Below, one piece after another: positions 22,001 to 35,016 of a stretch of 64,000 nucleotides of DNA. This stretch comes from Theristus sp. LFF4_11 (lineage: Eukaryota > Nematoda > Chromadorea > Monhysterida > Xyalidae). A program made the position numbers and the translations under genes. The notes beneath the pieces are model-generated. The model did no database searches. It was given only the letters and a program-made list of their open reading frames with translations, and was not told the DNA's origin. The stretch covers positions 1 to 64,000 of the forward strand of contig JASANC010003870.1 of the NCBI GenBank assembly GCA_030248135.1. Reading direction: 5' to 3'. Each line of letters starts with the position of its first letter. The first letter of the stretch is position 1.

Positions 22001-23277
22001 AGCATTCCATAAACTTGAATCTTCCTTCTGCAGCTGGAGACGGGTGCGTAACGCAGCGGACGACGGCGATAATGAGAATGAAAATCGTTACTACTCGCTG
22101 ATTGGCTGTCGGCAGCGGTGTATGGCGAAACAGCAACTGGCCAAATGCAACTGCGTCGACGCACGACTGGTGACGTTCCGACAAACCGTGGACATTGTGG
22201 ATTTGGACTCGAATGTTGACGCGTGTGCGGTCGACAGCGAATGCCTCGGCGATTTCAAGGTGTGCTAAGGATACCGTAAACTCGCGCATTTAGTGTAAGA
22301 CCGCTCAAATATACGACGACACACGCTCAAAAACTGCAAAATTCCATTGCAAATGGAAAAATTCGCAGAAGACGCCAGCGCGACGCCAATTTTGGCATGG
22401 CATGACATTTTGGCATTTTGGCATGTTTGTTGACATGAATTTTGACACAGATTTTGGTACTTTTCGAAGCGTGCCATGCCCATGATGTACAGTGTACATT
22501 CTCTGCAGAAAAACAACGATCTCTGTGGGCTTGAGACATGCCAAGCAAACTGCCTTGAGACGCAGATGCAACTGAGCGTTCGCACGAGCACGTGGCCGAC
22601 CGATGAGACGTTGAACGCAATGGCCGTATGTTGTTTGGCATCACAAAATCTTAGTTTTTTTCAATTTCAAATTTTTGAATTTTTTTCAATTGAGTTGAGT
22701 TAGGGTTTTTGACAGATTCAAAAATTTGAATTTTTTGAGTTCCCACCGTGGGACACTTCGCATGCCCCCTTTCTTTGGGGGGGAGGGGGCTCATGTGAGA
22801 CTTTACGGTAAGTGCGTGCAGATGCGCTTCTTGCATTTTTTTGCAGAAAGCCTGGTCGTCACGAGTACAAAATGGAAACGCTGAGGAGCTGCGATCGAGC
22901 GTGTGCAAACTGACTGTACAGGTTGAGGTGAGCGCTTTTCACTTCGTAAACAAAATTAAAAAGAGAATTGTGATATTATCGATTGATCGTTAGCTGATAG
23001 TCAACCTTAGGTGTCGTCAGTCGGTCTGTTCGGTTGAGCGATCCGTTTTGCTTTGTGTAACGTCATAATTAGTTGACAAATTCTGATAAAAACCGGCAAT
23101 ATGCAGCCACAATTTCAGCAGCCAATTGCGATCGAAGTCTACTCGGAGTATGCATCCATGGACTTGCATAGTCTACTGGCAGCGATCGGCGCTGCCGTGG
23201 TCTTGTATTGCTTCTTGGCGTTGCCCTGTATCGTCTGCTATTTTCGACCGTGCTGCACGCGCTGGGAGAAACAGTGA
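19010..23277 (+). CDS. DEG/ENaC-family cation channel subunit
   Basis: Nine exons join in phase: 19010-19182, 19501-19753, 20188-20310, 20828-20971, 21244-21410, 22034-22259, 22509-22625, 22847-22927 and 23119-23277, about 480 residues. TM1 spans about residues 34-57, followed by YLDYPVETSV and the first ectodomain Cys (TVCNQNPF). GHQLEQLLLAC, YGLCYTY, GLRVVIHD and I.PGT..SVRV are family landmarks. The Cys-rich block includes YYSLIGC...C and C.C.D. Exons 7 and 8 give C..TC...C, a WP motif and KLTVQVE. TM2 (about 447-470) is in exon 9. Two oddities: the cytoplasmic His-Gly motif appears as His-Asp, and TM2 lacks the GxS selectivity filter and the following acidic residue. Splicing of exon 5 to 6 and the exon 9 acceptor (23107 is an alternative) are less certain. 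Introns hold a SINE and a Tc1-type MITE. Confidence 0.85.
19915..20130 (+). mobile_element. tRNA-derived SINE, copy 2
   Basis: Same head (TGACCTGGTGGCAGCGC; GGGATCGACCCC), body (GGGTGTATAGGCACTTAAT) and AAC-rich tail as the other copies, with more mutations in the tRNA-like part. It sits in intron 2 of the DEG/ENaC gene in the sense direction, about 57 bases before the acceptor. Confidence 0.8.
21751..21989. mobile_element. Tc1/mariner-type MITE with perfect 32-bp inverted repeats
   Basis: The left end CATGCAGTGGCGGCCAAAAG continues through TTTGGAAACCCC, and the right end is its exact complement. TA flanks are at 21749-21750 and 21990-21991. The GGCCAAAAGTTTGG core is typical of Tc1-like termini. 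The near-perfect repeats suggest recent insertion. It lies in intron 5 of the DEG/ENaC gene. Confidence 0.9.
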
Positions 23278-23647
23278 TCATTGAATGGGATCTGTGGAAT
23301 TTGTGAATTTTTATCTTTTCGGCCACGAAATCGATACACAAGTCGGCATTCATGAATTTCACTATAAATTCTCTTTTTTCAATAACTAAACTTTTTACTG
23401 TCATCTTTCTTAACAAAATGCGGAACCTGCGATAAAAGGGACCGAATTAGAAGCATGATAAATTTTGTGATTTTTGGTTGTTCCTGATTCCGCGACCAAA
23501 CCCGTTACCGGTTTATTCTTCTTTAATTCAACGTTCCTGCCAAAAAAGTGACAGGTTAAAAAGAAATGTATTAGAAAACGGGTTTGCTGAAGTGGTTATT
23601 GACTTTGGTTACTGACTGTTTGCGTTTGATGTGTATATTTATCGGTG

Positions 23648-23915
23648 AAGTCATATATGGCTAAATAAATAAGGCAGTCCTTGTATTCAAGACCGGATCA
23701 GTCGCAGACTAGGAGTTGTCTTTTTTAAGTAGGCCAAGATAGTTCCCAGTCGTGTGCGCAATGGAGAAAGGACGAACACAATAGCACGAAGAATCAATTA
23801 GTTAAAAAAAACACGTCAAATTTGACACAAAAGTGGGTTTCTGAACTTTTTTTTCATTCAATGTTCGCGCGCTCTTTGCACCCTTAAAAAGCTGCCATAT
23901 TTAATCGTACTTGAC
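23648..23915. mobile_element. mariner-type MITE (CAGTATGGCCG family), degraded copy c
   Basis: The interior matches copies a, b, d and e (GGCAGTCC, CGCAGACTAGGAGTTGTC, AGCTGCCATATTTAATCG). Both termini are mutated, so exact ends are approximate. Confidence 0.6.
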
Positions 23916-24016
23916 AGCTGTTCATCCAAATACAATTTGAATATTCTTTGAAAATACGTTTGTGCAGTTGCTGTGAAATGTGCTAATGGCTTTTTTCAGC
24001 GTGTACATGGCAGTTT

Positions 24017-25669
<1,653 letters not shown>

Positions 25670-25959
25670 TCAGTCGCACATTGATAAAAAACTTTGGCTT
25701 CTTAACCTACACTAGAACTAGTCGTTTTAAAACATATTTTGTCATTTCGATTTACAATTTCTGTTACATTACCGTGTGATAAACTAGCATGAACATGTTA
25801 GTAGTCTATCAGCAGCATCCAGCTCCATACGTTTAGAGTTTTTTATCTATAACAAATGTTTTATTTGATTTTTTGCTCACAAAACGATGTTCATCAAACG
25901 TGTGCACACACATAGCATCACTCACTAAACTCTTCATTTCATAAGTTAGTCAGTCCACT

Positions 25960-26004
25960 AGTCAGTTAATCAATCAATCAATCAAACAATCAATCAATTA
26001 TTCG

Positions 26005-26062
<58 letters not shown>

Positions 26063-26076
26063 TAATCAATTGATCA
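25960..26076 (+). repeat. (AATC)n microsatellite
   Basis: Tandem ATCA units lie just downstream (on the minus strand) of the neuropeptide gene stop codon, with degenerate units at both edges. Confidence 0.9.
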
Positions 26077-26118
26077 ATCAACCGATCTAACAGTAAACAA
26101 AGCTATTCAATCACCCAA

Positions 26119-26328
26119 TCACCCAAGTCGAAGCCATTCGAGATTGTTTTCAGCAGCTCGCTTGCCAAACACGTCAGGTGGCGTTGAAAAGTCATCGTCA
26201 AATTGAATATTATCGTCGTCCCAAGTTCCAATGTCATTGAAATTTTCGTCGAAAAAATCCAGCGATGCGCTGACGCCCGCTAGCAGACTCGGCAAAACGG
26301 CGATGCAACAAACAAATAGAAGCATCAT
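26119..26328 (-). CDS. neuropeptide precursor with GKR site and C-terminal amidation glycine
   Basis: A single-exon frame of 69 residues. Residues 1-21 form a clear signal peptide (hydrophobic core ending GVSA). An acidic spacer rich in Asp, Phe and Asn (22-52) is followed by Gly55-Lys56-Arg57, a classic convertase site preceded by an amide-donating glycine. The last segment, AAENNLEWLRLG, ends exactly at the stop, so processing by carboxypeptidase and amidating enzyme would yield an 11-residue peptide ending WLRL-amide. The layout (signal, acidic spacer, dibasic site, terminal Gly) is that of short neuropeptide precursors. I do not recognise the peptide family. WLRL-amide is distantly reminiscent of RF-amide-type C-termini, but that is inference only. 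No intron is required. Confidence 0.7.
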   Translation of the reverse strand: MMLLFVCCIAVLPSLLAGVSASLDFFDENFNDIGTWDDDNIQFDDDFSTPPDVFGKRAAENNLEWLRLG

Positions 26329-26339
26329 GCTAATTGCAG

Positions 26340-27880
26340 TTGTTGAAGGGCTTTATTTATTGATTTAGTCAGTCAGTGTAATAAAAACACAATAACGACG
26401 TGTAAAGTCACTAAAAGTTTAAACGCGTTTTGGGAATTATATACGTTTAAAAATTTAAAACGTTTTAAAACCCGTTTCCGAGGCAATGACGACTAGTTCA
26501 AGACAAAAACTTTGTCGTTTGTTTGGTAATTCCTTGCAAAACAATCGCAAAAAAATCAAGCTGGTGTGAAAACTCAACTAAACGTGCGTTGAAAAATACA
26601 TGAACGCTGAGTAAATGTGAAATAATAAAAGACGCACAATGTACAGGAAACAAAAGGCAAAGGCTTGGACGGCGCGTCATCAAATATAAAATCACGTCAT
26701 CAACAACAAGCCGAAAATTGAATTGCGCAGCGGTTCATGTTCATGACAATTTTCTAGCACGCGCGAGTTGCTTATTTATTCGCGACATAAAACGCAATTT
26801 TCTTATCTTAGAACATTCGCTAACTGTGTGAAACATGAATGATGATGAGCAATGAGCAACAGACAATGAGCAACATATTTGTAGCATAGCGCACTTTTCT
26901 GCAGCAAGGATCATCGATCGACCAACGGGATGCGCATTATTGCGGGCATTCGTGTTGTGTGCAGCTGTTCAAGTGATGGAGGCCAAGTAATGTGGAACGA
27001 TGCTCGGAAAAGCGGCACAGCTGAAACACTGCTCTGCACCTGGAACGTCGTTCGGCGTCAAAAATCATAACGCGACTTCATCAACAAAACAGCGACTGAA
27101 CAACGGCCAAAAAACCACACTGTAAATAACACGCTGTGCGTTTTGTTTCTGAGGGATATATTTCTCGTTTTTTTACGATTTCAGCAGCAATTATCTTGGT
27201 GCTGTAACCTAATTTTTGCGAGCGTGTGCTCCGAAAGATATTTGCTCAATGCAAAAAGCAGATGCAGCATGCCGTTCTCCTAAACATAAGCGTTGCGTGC
27301 CGTGTTCTTGTTCGCGTAGTTCTTTCGTTTGAGTGAAAAATTATAATTAGAGAATACAAGAGATGAATGGCGGTATATTGGCATTTACATGTATGTGAAG
27401 CTTTTTATGGCGCAGCTTTTCAGGCGTCTGCTGAAAATAACGCGCAACGTTTGCATTCGTGCGTTTTCAGATATGCAATCATCATCACACTATTATAGGC
27501 TTTGAACATTTTATAAATATGCTCATCTGCTAGAAACAGGAAATGCAATGTACGGGGCAGGGTTTTCATTTTTTCTTTTTTGGTCGTCTCCGTTTTTCAA
27601 CTTTTCAAAGAGATGAAGTGACCTGAAAAAATTAATTTTATTTAAATTTTCAAGTTGCGCAAATTCTTGAAATTCAATTTTTATTCCCGGAACACTCGGC
27701 CAGATGGGACACAAGTTCGCACTTTTTTAGCGAACGGGAAACGCACAATACAACGAATAGAAAATCACAGGAACGGGATGAAAACATGAAACTCTGACGT
27801 GATCCGACTCCAAGGTACTGATAACGAATATGGGGGGACCTCGTATCTCGTCTCTTTATAACCCTGTCCCGCAAGGTAAC
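26340..27880. other. intergenic, no gene recognised
   Basis: This holds the presumed upstream region of the neuropeptide gene. An open stretch starting with an ATG at 26932 reads MRIIAGIRVVCSCSSDGGQ for 46 codons, but nothing supports it as a gene. No repeat family from elsewhere in the window is present. Confidence 0.4.
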
Positions 27881-28208
27881 TATTATTATCTAAAAATGCG
27901 GAGGACGCATATAAAAGGAGGAATATGGCTTTGTGTAAGCAGTGAGAAACTTTTTTGCTTCACAACTATTTTCAAGTTTCTGATGTGGCACACGGATACA
28001 AGTACATAAGAGTTATATTTTTGCGCCGCGTTTGTTTTAATGAAAAACCTAAAAACCTTCAAAGCGTTTTTCACTTGTCCTCTTCAGCTTAGTGTGAAAT
28101 CACAGCATGTGCCAAATTCTGCAAACCTGTGCAGAAACAAAAAATTAGAGACTTCAAAGCGTTGCTGCAGATAAGCTTTATTGTTGATGACGTACGCACA
28201 GCTATGTA

Positions 28209-28447
28209 GGTACTGTGGATTTATTCAAACGTGTCCGGACTAAAATGACGTCATTTGGTTTAAAAACGCCCGTTTGTCAAAGTACAGGCACTAAAATTTC
28301 AGTTTGGTGTGACCGATTCGACATTCACCATTTGTTTACGGAAAGAAATCGGCTAAACGGAAAGTCTGGTTTGCAGTGAACGGCAAGCGCATGTTTGGCG
28401 GCACATGACGTCATTTCAGTGGGACACGTTTAAAAAATAGGTCATAC
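28209..28447. mobile_element. MITE-like repeat R3, copy inside composite element III
   Basis: Left end GGATTTATTCAAACGTGTCC, right end GGGACACGTTTAAAAAATAGG, with intact TGACGTCA palindromes next to both ends. The interior is close to the 24.5-kb copy. Confidence 0.7.
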
Positions 28448-29399
28448 ATACCCGTGACAAAAAGGTGTTGTCTTCCGTTAATTTTCACTTTCCTCCCCAA
28501 TTCCAAAAAACCCGAAGGTACCAAAGTCCTGTGGATTGTTGTATGTACATAGGAGGAGTGTGGATATTGGCTGAACCGTCCGTTCCGTGAGCCTTTCGTT
28601 CGCCACAAGAAGGGGACATTGCCTTCGCCACAAGAAGGGGACAGTGTCTTCGCCAATGCCTCTGCGCAACGCTTTGTCCTTGGCAAAGCAGCGTCAGTGA
28701 TCGAAGATGTTGTCTTTAATTTGGCAGCTTTATGTTACTATTTCCTCGAAATTCATCGAATGTAAAAATTTCGTTTGTCGAAAAAGTAAGAGGGCTACCA
28801 TGTGCAACCGAAATAATGAATAAACGGCGCAAAAATATGGCTCTTATGTACTTGTATCCGTGTGCCACATCAGAAACTTGAAAATAGTTGTGAAGCAAAA
28901 AAGTTTCTCACTGCTTACACAAAGCCATATTCCTCCTTTTATATGCGTCCTCCGCATTTTTAGATAATATTCTGACTTTTACATAAGTCCCAAAATCGGA
29001 CAAAATTCAGAATGCGTTGGGCATCCGTTCTTCCGAACTTCCCATTCGGCTTACAGCGATTACACTGATTTCATTTTTTGTTTTGGAGAGATGTCGCCCG
29101 TCAGGTTCCACGGCTGATTTACCCGAAATTGTCACGATTCAGTATCTAAAACTGTGCTTCCTTAAGAAATGTAACCCAAAAATCCTTGATCAGCGCATTG
29201 AATTACCCTGGACTCCACAGATCTCCTGTTTTTTTGTTTTTGGACCGATCTCGCCAAGTTTCCACGGCTGATTCGCCCGAATCGTCACGACTTTGGTTAT
29301 TTGGTTGCCGTTTTTCTAATTTTGTTTGTTTCAACTAATTATGTGCTTGAATTTGAGGGTTGCTACGCATTGTATTCGTCTTGTTGGTGTAGGCCAGGG

Positions 29400-31800
29400 G
29401 TTTTAACCCACTGTGTCTGAAAGGGTCGGGGTAAAAATTTAACTAAATTTTTAAAATCTACGGATGAAATTATTCCGGGAAACATTTTTGTTCGACTGCG
29501 AAAGTGCCGGAGGTGAAATTTGAAAAGGTGAACACTTGAAACCATGTCAAAGTCTATGAACTTTTAAAAATGCCCAATTTTTGACCCAAAAGAGGACGGG
29601 GGTAAAAAAGTAACCGGTTTTTCAAAATCTACAGCTGCAATTACCCCAGGAAACTTTTTTGTTCGGTTATGAAACAATTTTAAACAAAAATTGAAAGGGC
29701 GACATTTGAAACCAGGTCAAAACCTCAGAACTTTTGAAAATGCCCAATTTTTGCCCAAAAAATGGTCGGGGCAAAAAAGTAATTGGATTTTTAAAATCTA
29801 CGGATGAAATTACCCCAGGAAACTATTTTGTTCGGTTATGAAACAACTTTAAACAAAAATTGCCCAATTTTTGACCCAAAAAAGGCCGGGGCAAAAAGGT
29901 AACCAGATTTTCAAAAGCTACAGCTGCAATTACCCCAGGAAACTTTTTTGTTCGGTTATGAAACAATTTCAGACAAAAATTCAAAGGGCGACATTTGAAA
30001 CCAGGTCAAAATCTCCGAACTTTTGAAAACTTCAATTTTTTGCCCAAAAAATGGTCGGGGCAAAAAAGTAATTGGATTTTTTAAATCTACGGATAAAATT
30101 ACCCCAGGAAACTATTTTGTTCGGTTATGAAACAACTTTAAACAAAAATTGCCCAATTTTTGACCCAAAAAAGGCAGGGGCAAAAAGTAACCAATTTTTC
30201 AAAATCTACAGCTGCAATTACCCCAGGAAACTATTTTGTTCGGTTATGAAACAACTTTAGACAAAAAATGCCCAATTTTTAACCCAAAAAGGGCCGGGGC
30301 AAAAAAGTAACAAGATTTTCAAAATCTACAGCTGCACTTACCTCAGGAAACTTTTTTGTTCGGTTATAAAACAATTTCAGACAAAAATTGAAAGGGCGAC
30401 ATTTGAAACCAGGTCAAAACCTCAGAACTTTTGAAAATGCCCAATTTTTGCCCAAAAAATAATCGGGGCAAAAAAGTAATTGGATTTTTAAAATCTACGG
30501 ATGAAATTACCCCAGGAAACTATTTTGTTCGGTTATGAAACAACTTTAAACAAAAATTGCCCAATTTTTGACCCAAAAAGGGACGGGGCAAAAAAGTAAC
30601 CAGATTTTCAAAATCTACAACTGCAATTACCCCAGGAAACTTTTTTGTTCGGTTATGAAACAATTTCAGACAAAAATTGATAGGGCGACATTTGAAACCA
30701 GGTCAAAACCTCCGAACTTTTGAAAACTTCAATTTTTTGCCCAAAAAATGGTCGGAGCAAAAAAGTAATTGGATTTTTTAAATCTACGGATGAAATTACC
30801 CCAGGAAACTATTTTGTTCGGTTATGAAACAACTTTAGACAAAAATTGCCCAATTTTTGACCCAAAAAGGGGCCGGGGCAAAAAAGTAACCAAATTTTTA
30901 AAATCTACAGCTGCACTTACCCCAGGAAACTTTTTTGTTTGGTTATGAAACAATTTCAGACAAAAATTGAAAGGGCGACATTTGAAACCAGGTCAAAACC
31001 TCCGAACTTTTGAAATAGGCCAATTTTTTGCCCAAAAAATGGTCGGGGCAAAAAAGTAATTGGATTTTTTAAATCTACGGATAAAATTACCCCAGGAAAC
31101 TTTTTTGTTTGGTTATGAAACAATTTCAGACAAAAATTGAAAGGGCGACATTTGAAACCAGGTCAAAACCTCAGAACTTTTGAAAATGCCCAATTTTTGC
31201 CCAAAAAATGGTCGGGGCAAAAAAGTAATTGGATTTTTAAAATCTACGGATGAAATTACCCCAGGAAACTATTTTGTTCGGTTATGAATCAACTTTAGAC
31301 AAAAATTGCCCAATTTTTGACCCAAAAAGGGCCGGGGCAAAAAAGTAACCAGATTTTCAAAATCTACAGCTGCAATTACCCCAGGAAACGTTTTTGTTTG
31401 GTTATGAAACAATTTCAGACAAAAATTGAAAGGGCGACATTTGAAACCAGGTCAAAACCTCCGAACTTTTGAAAGTGCCCAATTTTTTGCCCAAAAAATA
31501 GTCGGGACAAAAAAGTAATTAGATTTTCAAAATCTACGGATGAAATTACCCTAGGAAACTATTTTGTTCGGTTATGAAACAATTTTAGACAAAAATTGAA
31601 AGGGCGAACACTTAAAACCAGGTGAAAACCCTGCGAACTTTTAAAAATACCCAATTTTTTACCCAAAAACAAGGTCTGGGTAAAAAATTAACCCAATCTG
31701 CAAAATCTCCGGATGGAATTACCCCAGGAAACATTTTTGTTCACCTGTCAAAATGTTGCAGGTAAAAATTGAAAGGGCGAACACATATTGATTACATAGC
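29400..31800 (+). repeat. satellite B array with alternating 169- and 120-bp monomers
   Basis: Taking ACCCCAGGAAAC as a phase marker, successive positions from 29644 to 31549 give spacings 169, 120, 169, 119, 120, 169, 120, 169, 121, 170, 169, 120 and 170. The long monomer has an extra block (GGGCGACATTTGAAACCAGG), and the short one lacks it. The array therefore has a higher-order unit of about 289 bp with a few duplications of one monomer type. Shared motifs are GTTCGGTTATGAAACAA and CAATTTTTGACCCAAAAA. Confidence 0.9.
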
Positions 31801-32639
31801 TGAAAAAAAAAAAGGAGACAGAAGAATAAGTAACCAACTTTTCAGAATAGGTAATTCGCGTCTAGAACGTACGTAAAGAAGTCTGGCGAAAATTTTTCTT
31901 CGGCACAGTTTGCAACTTTGGCAGGTCTCTACGTGTGCACAGTATCAAGTTTGCAGCACGTATATTAGTTGCTGCAGGACAGCGACTAAATTTTGAAAAC
32001 GCGCGCAGGTCCATACTCAGCCATATAATGCGTGATGCGCTGTCCGCTCGCTTCGCTCGCTCGCGCATCCGCATGATTTATTACAACAACCGGATTGAAG
32101 GCATGAATCAGGACACTGAATTTGCATACAGCTAAAAGCTTCGTGAGCTCTGCGCGGTGCACAGATTTGACAGACAAAACATAATATCACGTTATTCGCG
32201 CAATGTGAAAATCACTACAGGGTGCGCGGAAACTATCGCGGATTATCCGCTTGGAAATCCGCGACACATGCAGCATGAGCCGAAATGAAGCTGTCCGCTA
32301 GCTGTGGTTGGTTTGACGTTGCATAGTGTGATGCTTATCGCTGATTACAAACAAACAAAATTAACTGAATTAGTTCGCTGGTTGCCTTTGCGATTGCCGC
32401 ACACACCTGCGACGGTTTCGCCTGCTTTAACGGTTGGATCCCTTCTTCCAACGACGCAGCTCCTACACAGCGTCCGCACCCGACAGAGCCCGCTCGATCG
32501 GCCAAATTGCACCACCACCTTTCCCCACTCTCGGCGATGAACAACCACAACATTGAATCCCTTCTTTTATCGGATTTTTGAATCACAGAGTTTAGAAACG
32601 AGATGAAATGTGTTTGCAGTCATTTTCATTTAAGCAGTC

Positions 32640-32935
32640 AGACAAAGACGTGTTAAGCACCATTCATGGCGTGAAGCCCGCGCGTCACTTCGCACGGCGT
32701 CACTTTGTTACGCATTCATGAAGCAAAACAACAGCGCAACTTTTCAGCGCGCTTCACGTGTTCATGCTCAGCAAAATTCATTGTCGCGCGCGCTGAAGCG
32801 CGCTGCTGCGCGTCACCATGAATGACAAAGTGACGCGCTTCTTTAGGTGGGGCAATCAAGCCTGGACGGCTGACGCCGCTTCACTTCATCATTCATGTTG
32901 AAGCTGACGCCTCTCCCCAAAAAAAGTTTTGCGGA
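32640..32935. repeat. GC-rich palindromic repeat related to 63260-63600
   Basis: It contains CGCGCGCGCTGAAGCGCGCTG, ATTCATG and GCTTCACTTCATCATTCATG in both orientations, so the single strand could fold extensively. The same motifs occur as tandem copies at 63260-63600. Confidence 0.6.
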
Positions 32936-32952
32936 AAACATAAATGATATTG

Positions 32953-33345
32953 TCAGGTCCACCTTAGAACCTGACAGACTTTCCCGACCTTAAATGCTAA
33001 ACTATTCTTTTATATTATCATGTAATGCCAGTCGACTGTAATGTTTCACCTCTAAACTACCTTCTTGTAATTGGTTTGCCACATATTTGTGCATTTATTC
33101 ACAATCTATGCTTGTTTTCACCATTCACGCTGTCTTGACACTACTCCAATAAAAGTTCAATACTTAATTGAGTGTAGGTCAAGCGGATCTGTGGATCGCG
33201 TGGTCGCCCCACGTTAGGGCGATTGGGCGATCAGGTTGACGTCTCGTCTTCCTTAGAGGCGTCTGGGCGACTTAGGCGACGACCCACTGCTGGACCCTAT
33301 AGGTACCAGTGTAGATTGTAGGTTTCGCCTGGAGTCCACAACAAC
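32953..33345 (+). mobile_element. possible solo LTR, weak
   Basis: It begins with TGTCAGGTCCACC, which is mirrored within 26 bases by GAACCTGACA. A TATA-like stretch near 33012 and AATAAA at about 33150 follow, and a CACAACA could be the 3' end. This order resembles a retroelement LTR, but I see no target duplication, second LTR or coding region. Confidence 0.2.
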
Positions 33346-35016
33346 ATTGTATTTGTCGGGATAGTAATAAACTCTTGTAAAAAGCAAACACAAACAAATC
33401 AAAAGAAACCATAACAAATTGTGTTTACTAAACAACGGTGTGTGATGAGTGTTGAGATCAATCGAAACCCTCATGCTGTGAGTATCGATCGTACGACGAC
33501 GCAGGTGGCAGCTGCTGAGTGTCGTTATGCATCGGTATGGATGAGGCACCCCTCGGTCCCCCGCTCTCCTCTCGAGCGAGCTGGCGTCTTGGGAATGTCG
33601 GCAGGGAAATCTAACGTGGCACACTGGGAAACAAGTGCCAGCCGAGGGGTGGACTCACAATATGATGTACAGTGCATACAGTGTAGCATCAATCAACACG
33701 TGTAACAAGCCAGCAAGCGAGTTATGTATGGCCTGCGAGGTTTTTCAGATTATACTGCTTTCTCTCACAGTCACAGCATCTTTCTGGATGACGCAAATGC
33801 TCAATATTTTCTCAACGTTCCATTGGAAAAAAATTCCAAAGCTTTTGCTGTTGGTTTGTACATGCGCGTGTCTGTGTTATTTATTTTAACGAAAGCATAA
33901 ACGCCGCCAGCATACCTGGCTTTGTTTGCTCTCTTTAGTTGATTTTTTCGTCAAACACGCGACGCATGTGAGCCTTGCTGATGGATGGAACTACCGTAAA
34001 TTCTCAGTGAGCATTTTTTGGCAAGGGAAATTTTCAGACAGAATATTACCGTATCTTTTCTTTTGGTTCTGCGACTGCGGACATTGAAAAACAAAACTAG
34101 TTTTCATGCTAGTTGCGCCAATTCAAAGTGGTTCAAATGACCCAGCCGTATTTCAGAGACTTTGGGTAACTTTAACAACTGTGAATTCCCGCGTCATGCA
34201 TGAAACTGTTTGCCTATACATGTATTTATTTGCGCACATTGAGTCTTGGGATTAAAATAAAAGATCATAAAGTAATTTGTGCAACAACAACAGCAAGAGT
34301 TGGCTAGCTGCCATCGATTACAGAGTGTACACAAACAGAGTGTTTAATTACTAAAAAGGGACATGTTTAATTACGTGTTTCTGGATTTCCAGTGTCTAGA
34401 TCGAAAATTTCACTGTGGCCGACGAAGGATTTACGGTGGGTCTCATCTCGCATGTTTATGTGTTTGTTGCTGTTGTTGTGTTTATTTCGTCTAACGTATA
34501 TCATCCTCTCTTTGTCCATGAAGCACACAGGTTTCGATGGCTAAAATTGAATTTTCAACACAGCTTTATGATGCCATGTGCACTCGCGCAATTTATCAAG
34601 CACGCGTGTACGTACTATTTCCACCTAAAGTAGGGTGCAAAATCAATTTCGTTTTCAGCGCGACACGCGTTTAGAGTTTCATGCGACTGTTTTTTTCTTC
34701 ACGTTTCTCTCTTTCATCTCACTCAGTTTTTCCAACAAGCACATTTTTCAAGTAATTGAAAAATTGAGCCAAATATCGCTCTTTTTCCTGTTGCTCTCTG
34801 ATGTTGCAAGATTATATTACACTGTAGATACTTCAATGAGCCACTGAACGAAACTTTTTACATAAACACTACTGCTCTTTTGTGTGTCCGTCCGCCACAT
34901 AATGTTCATTCAAATGAGTAACCAAACACCACGCATAATCAAACAATTCCTCGGATTATAAACTGAAAAATACAAGCAAAATGTTTTTTTCGCAGCGCAA
35001 CTAAAAAAACAGTATA
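33346..35016. other. intergenic, nothing recognised
   Basis: There are short open frames only, none with a family resemblance or splice support. It should include the promoter of the DUF229 gene. Confidence 0.4.

Larger units (their letters stand above)
27883..32076 (+). mobile_element. composite satellite-bearing element, copy III (largest)
   Basis: It starts TTATCTAAAAATGCGGAGGACGC and has the inverted terminal module ending near 28968. A single degenerate satellite A unit (about 29000-29290), a 2.4-kb satellite B array (29400-31800) and the right terminal module with TGATGCGCTGTCCGCTCGC and GCATCCGCATGAT (31850-32076) follow. An R3 MITE is inserted at about 28209-28447. It shares both termini with copy I but has a different satellite expanded. 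Confidence 0.75.

Noticed and set aside
32953..33345. Solo LTR of a retroelement
   Set aside because: TG...CA-like ends and AATAAA are suggestive, but there is no matching target duplication or internal region. Kept only as a very weak feature.
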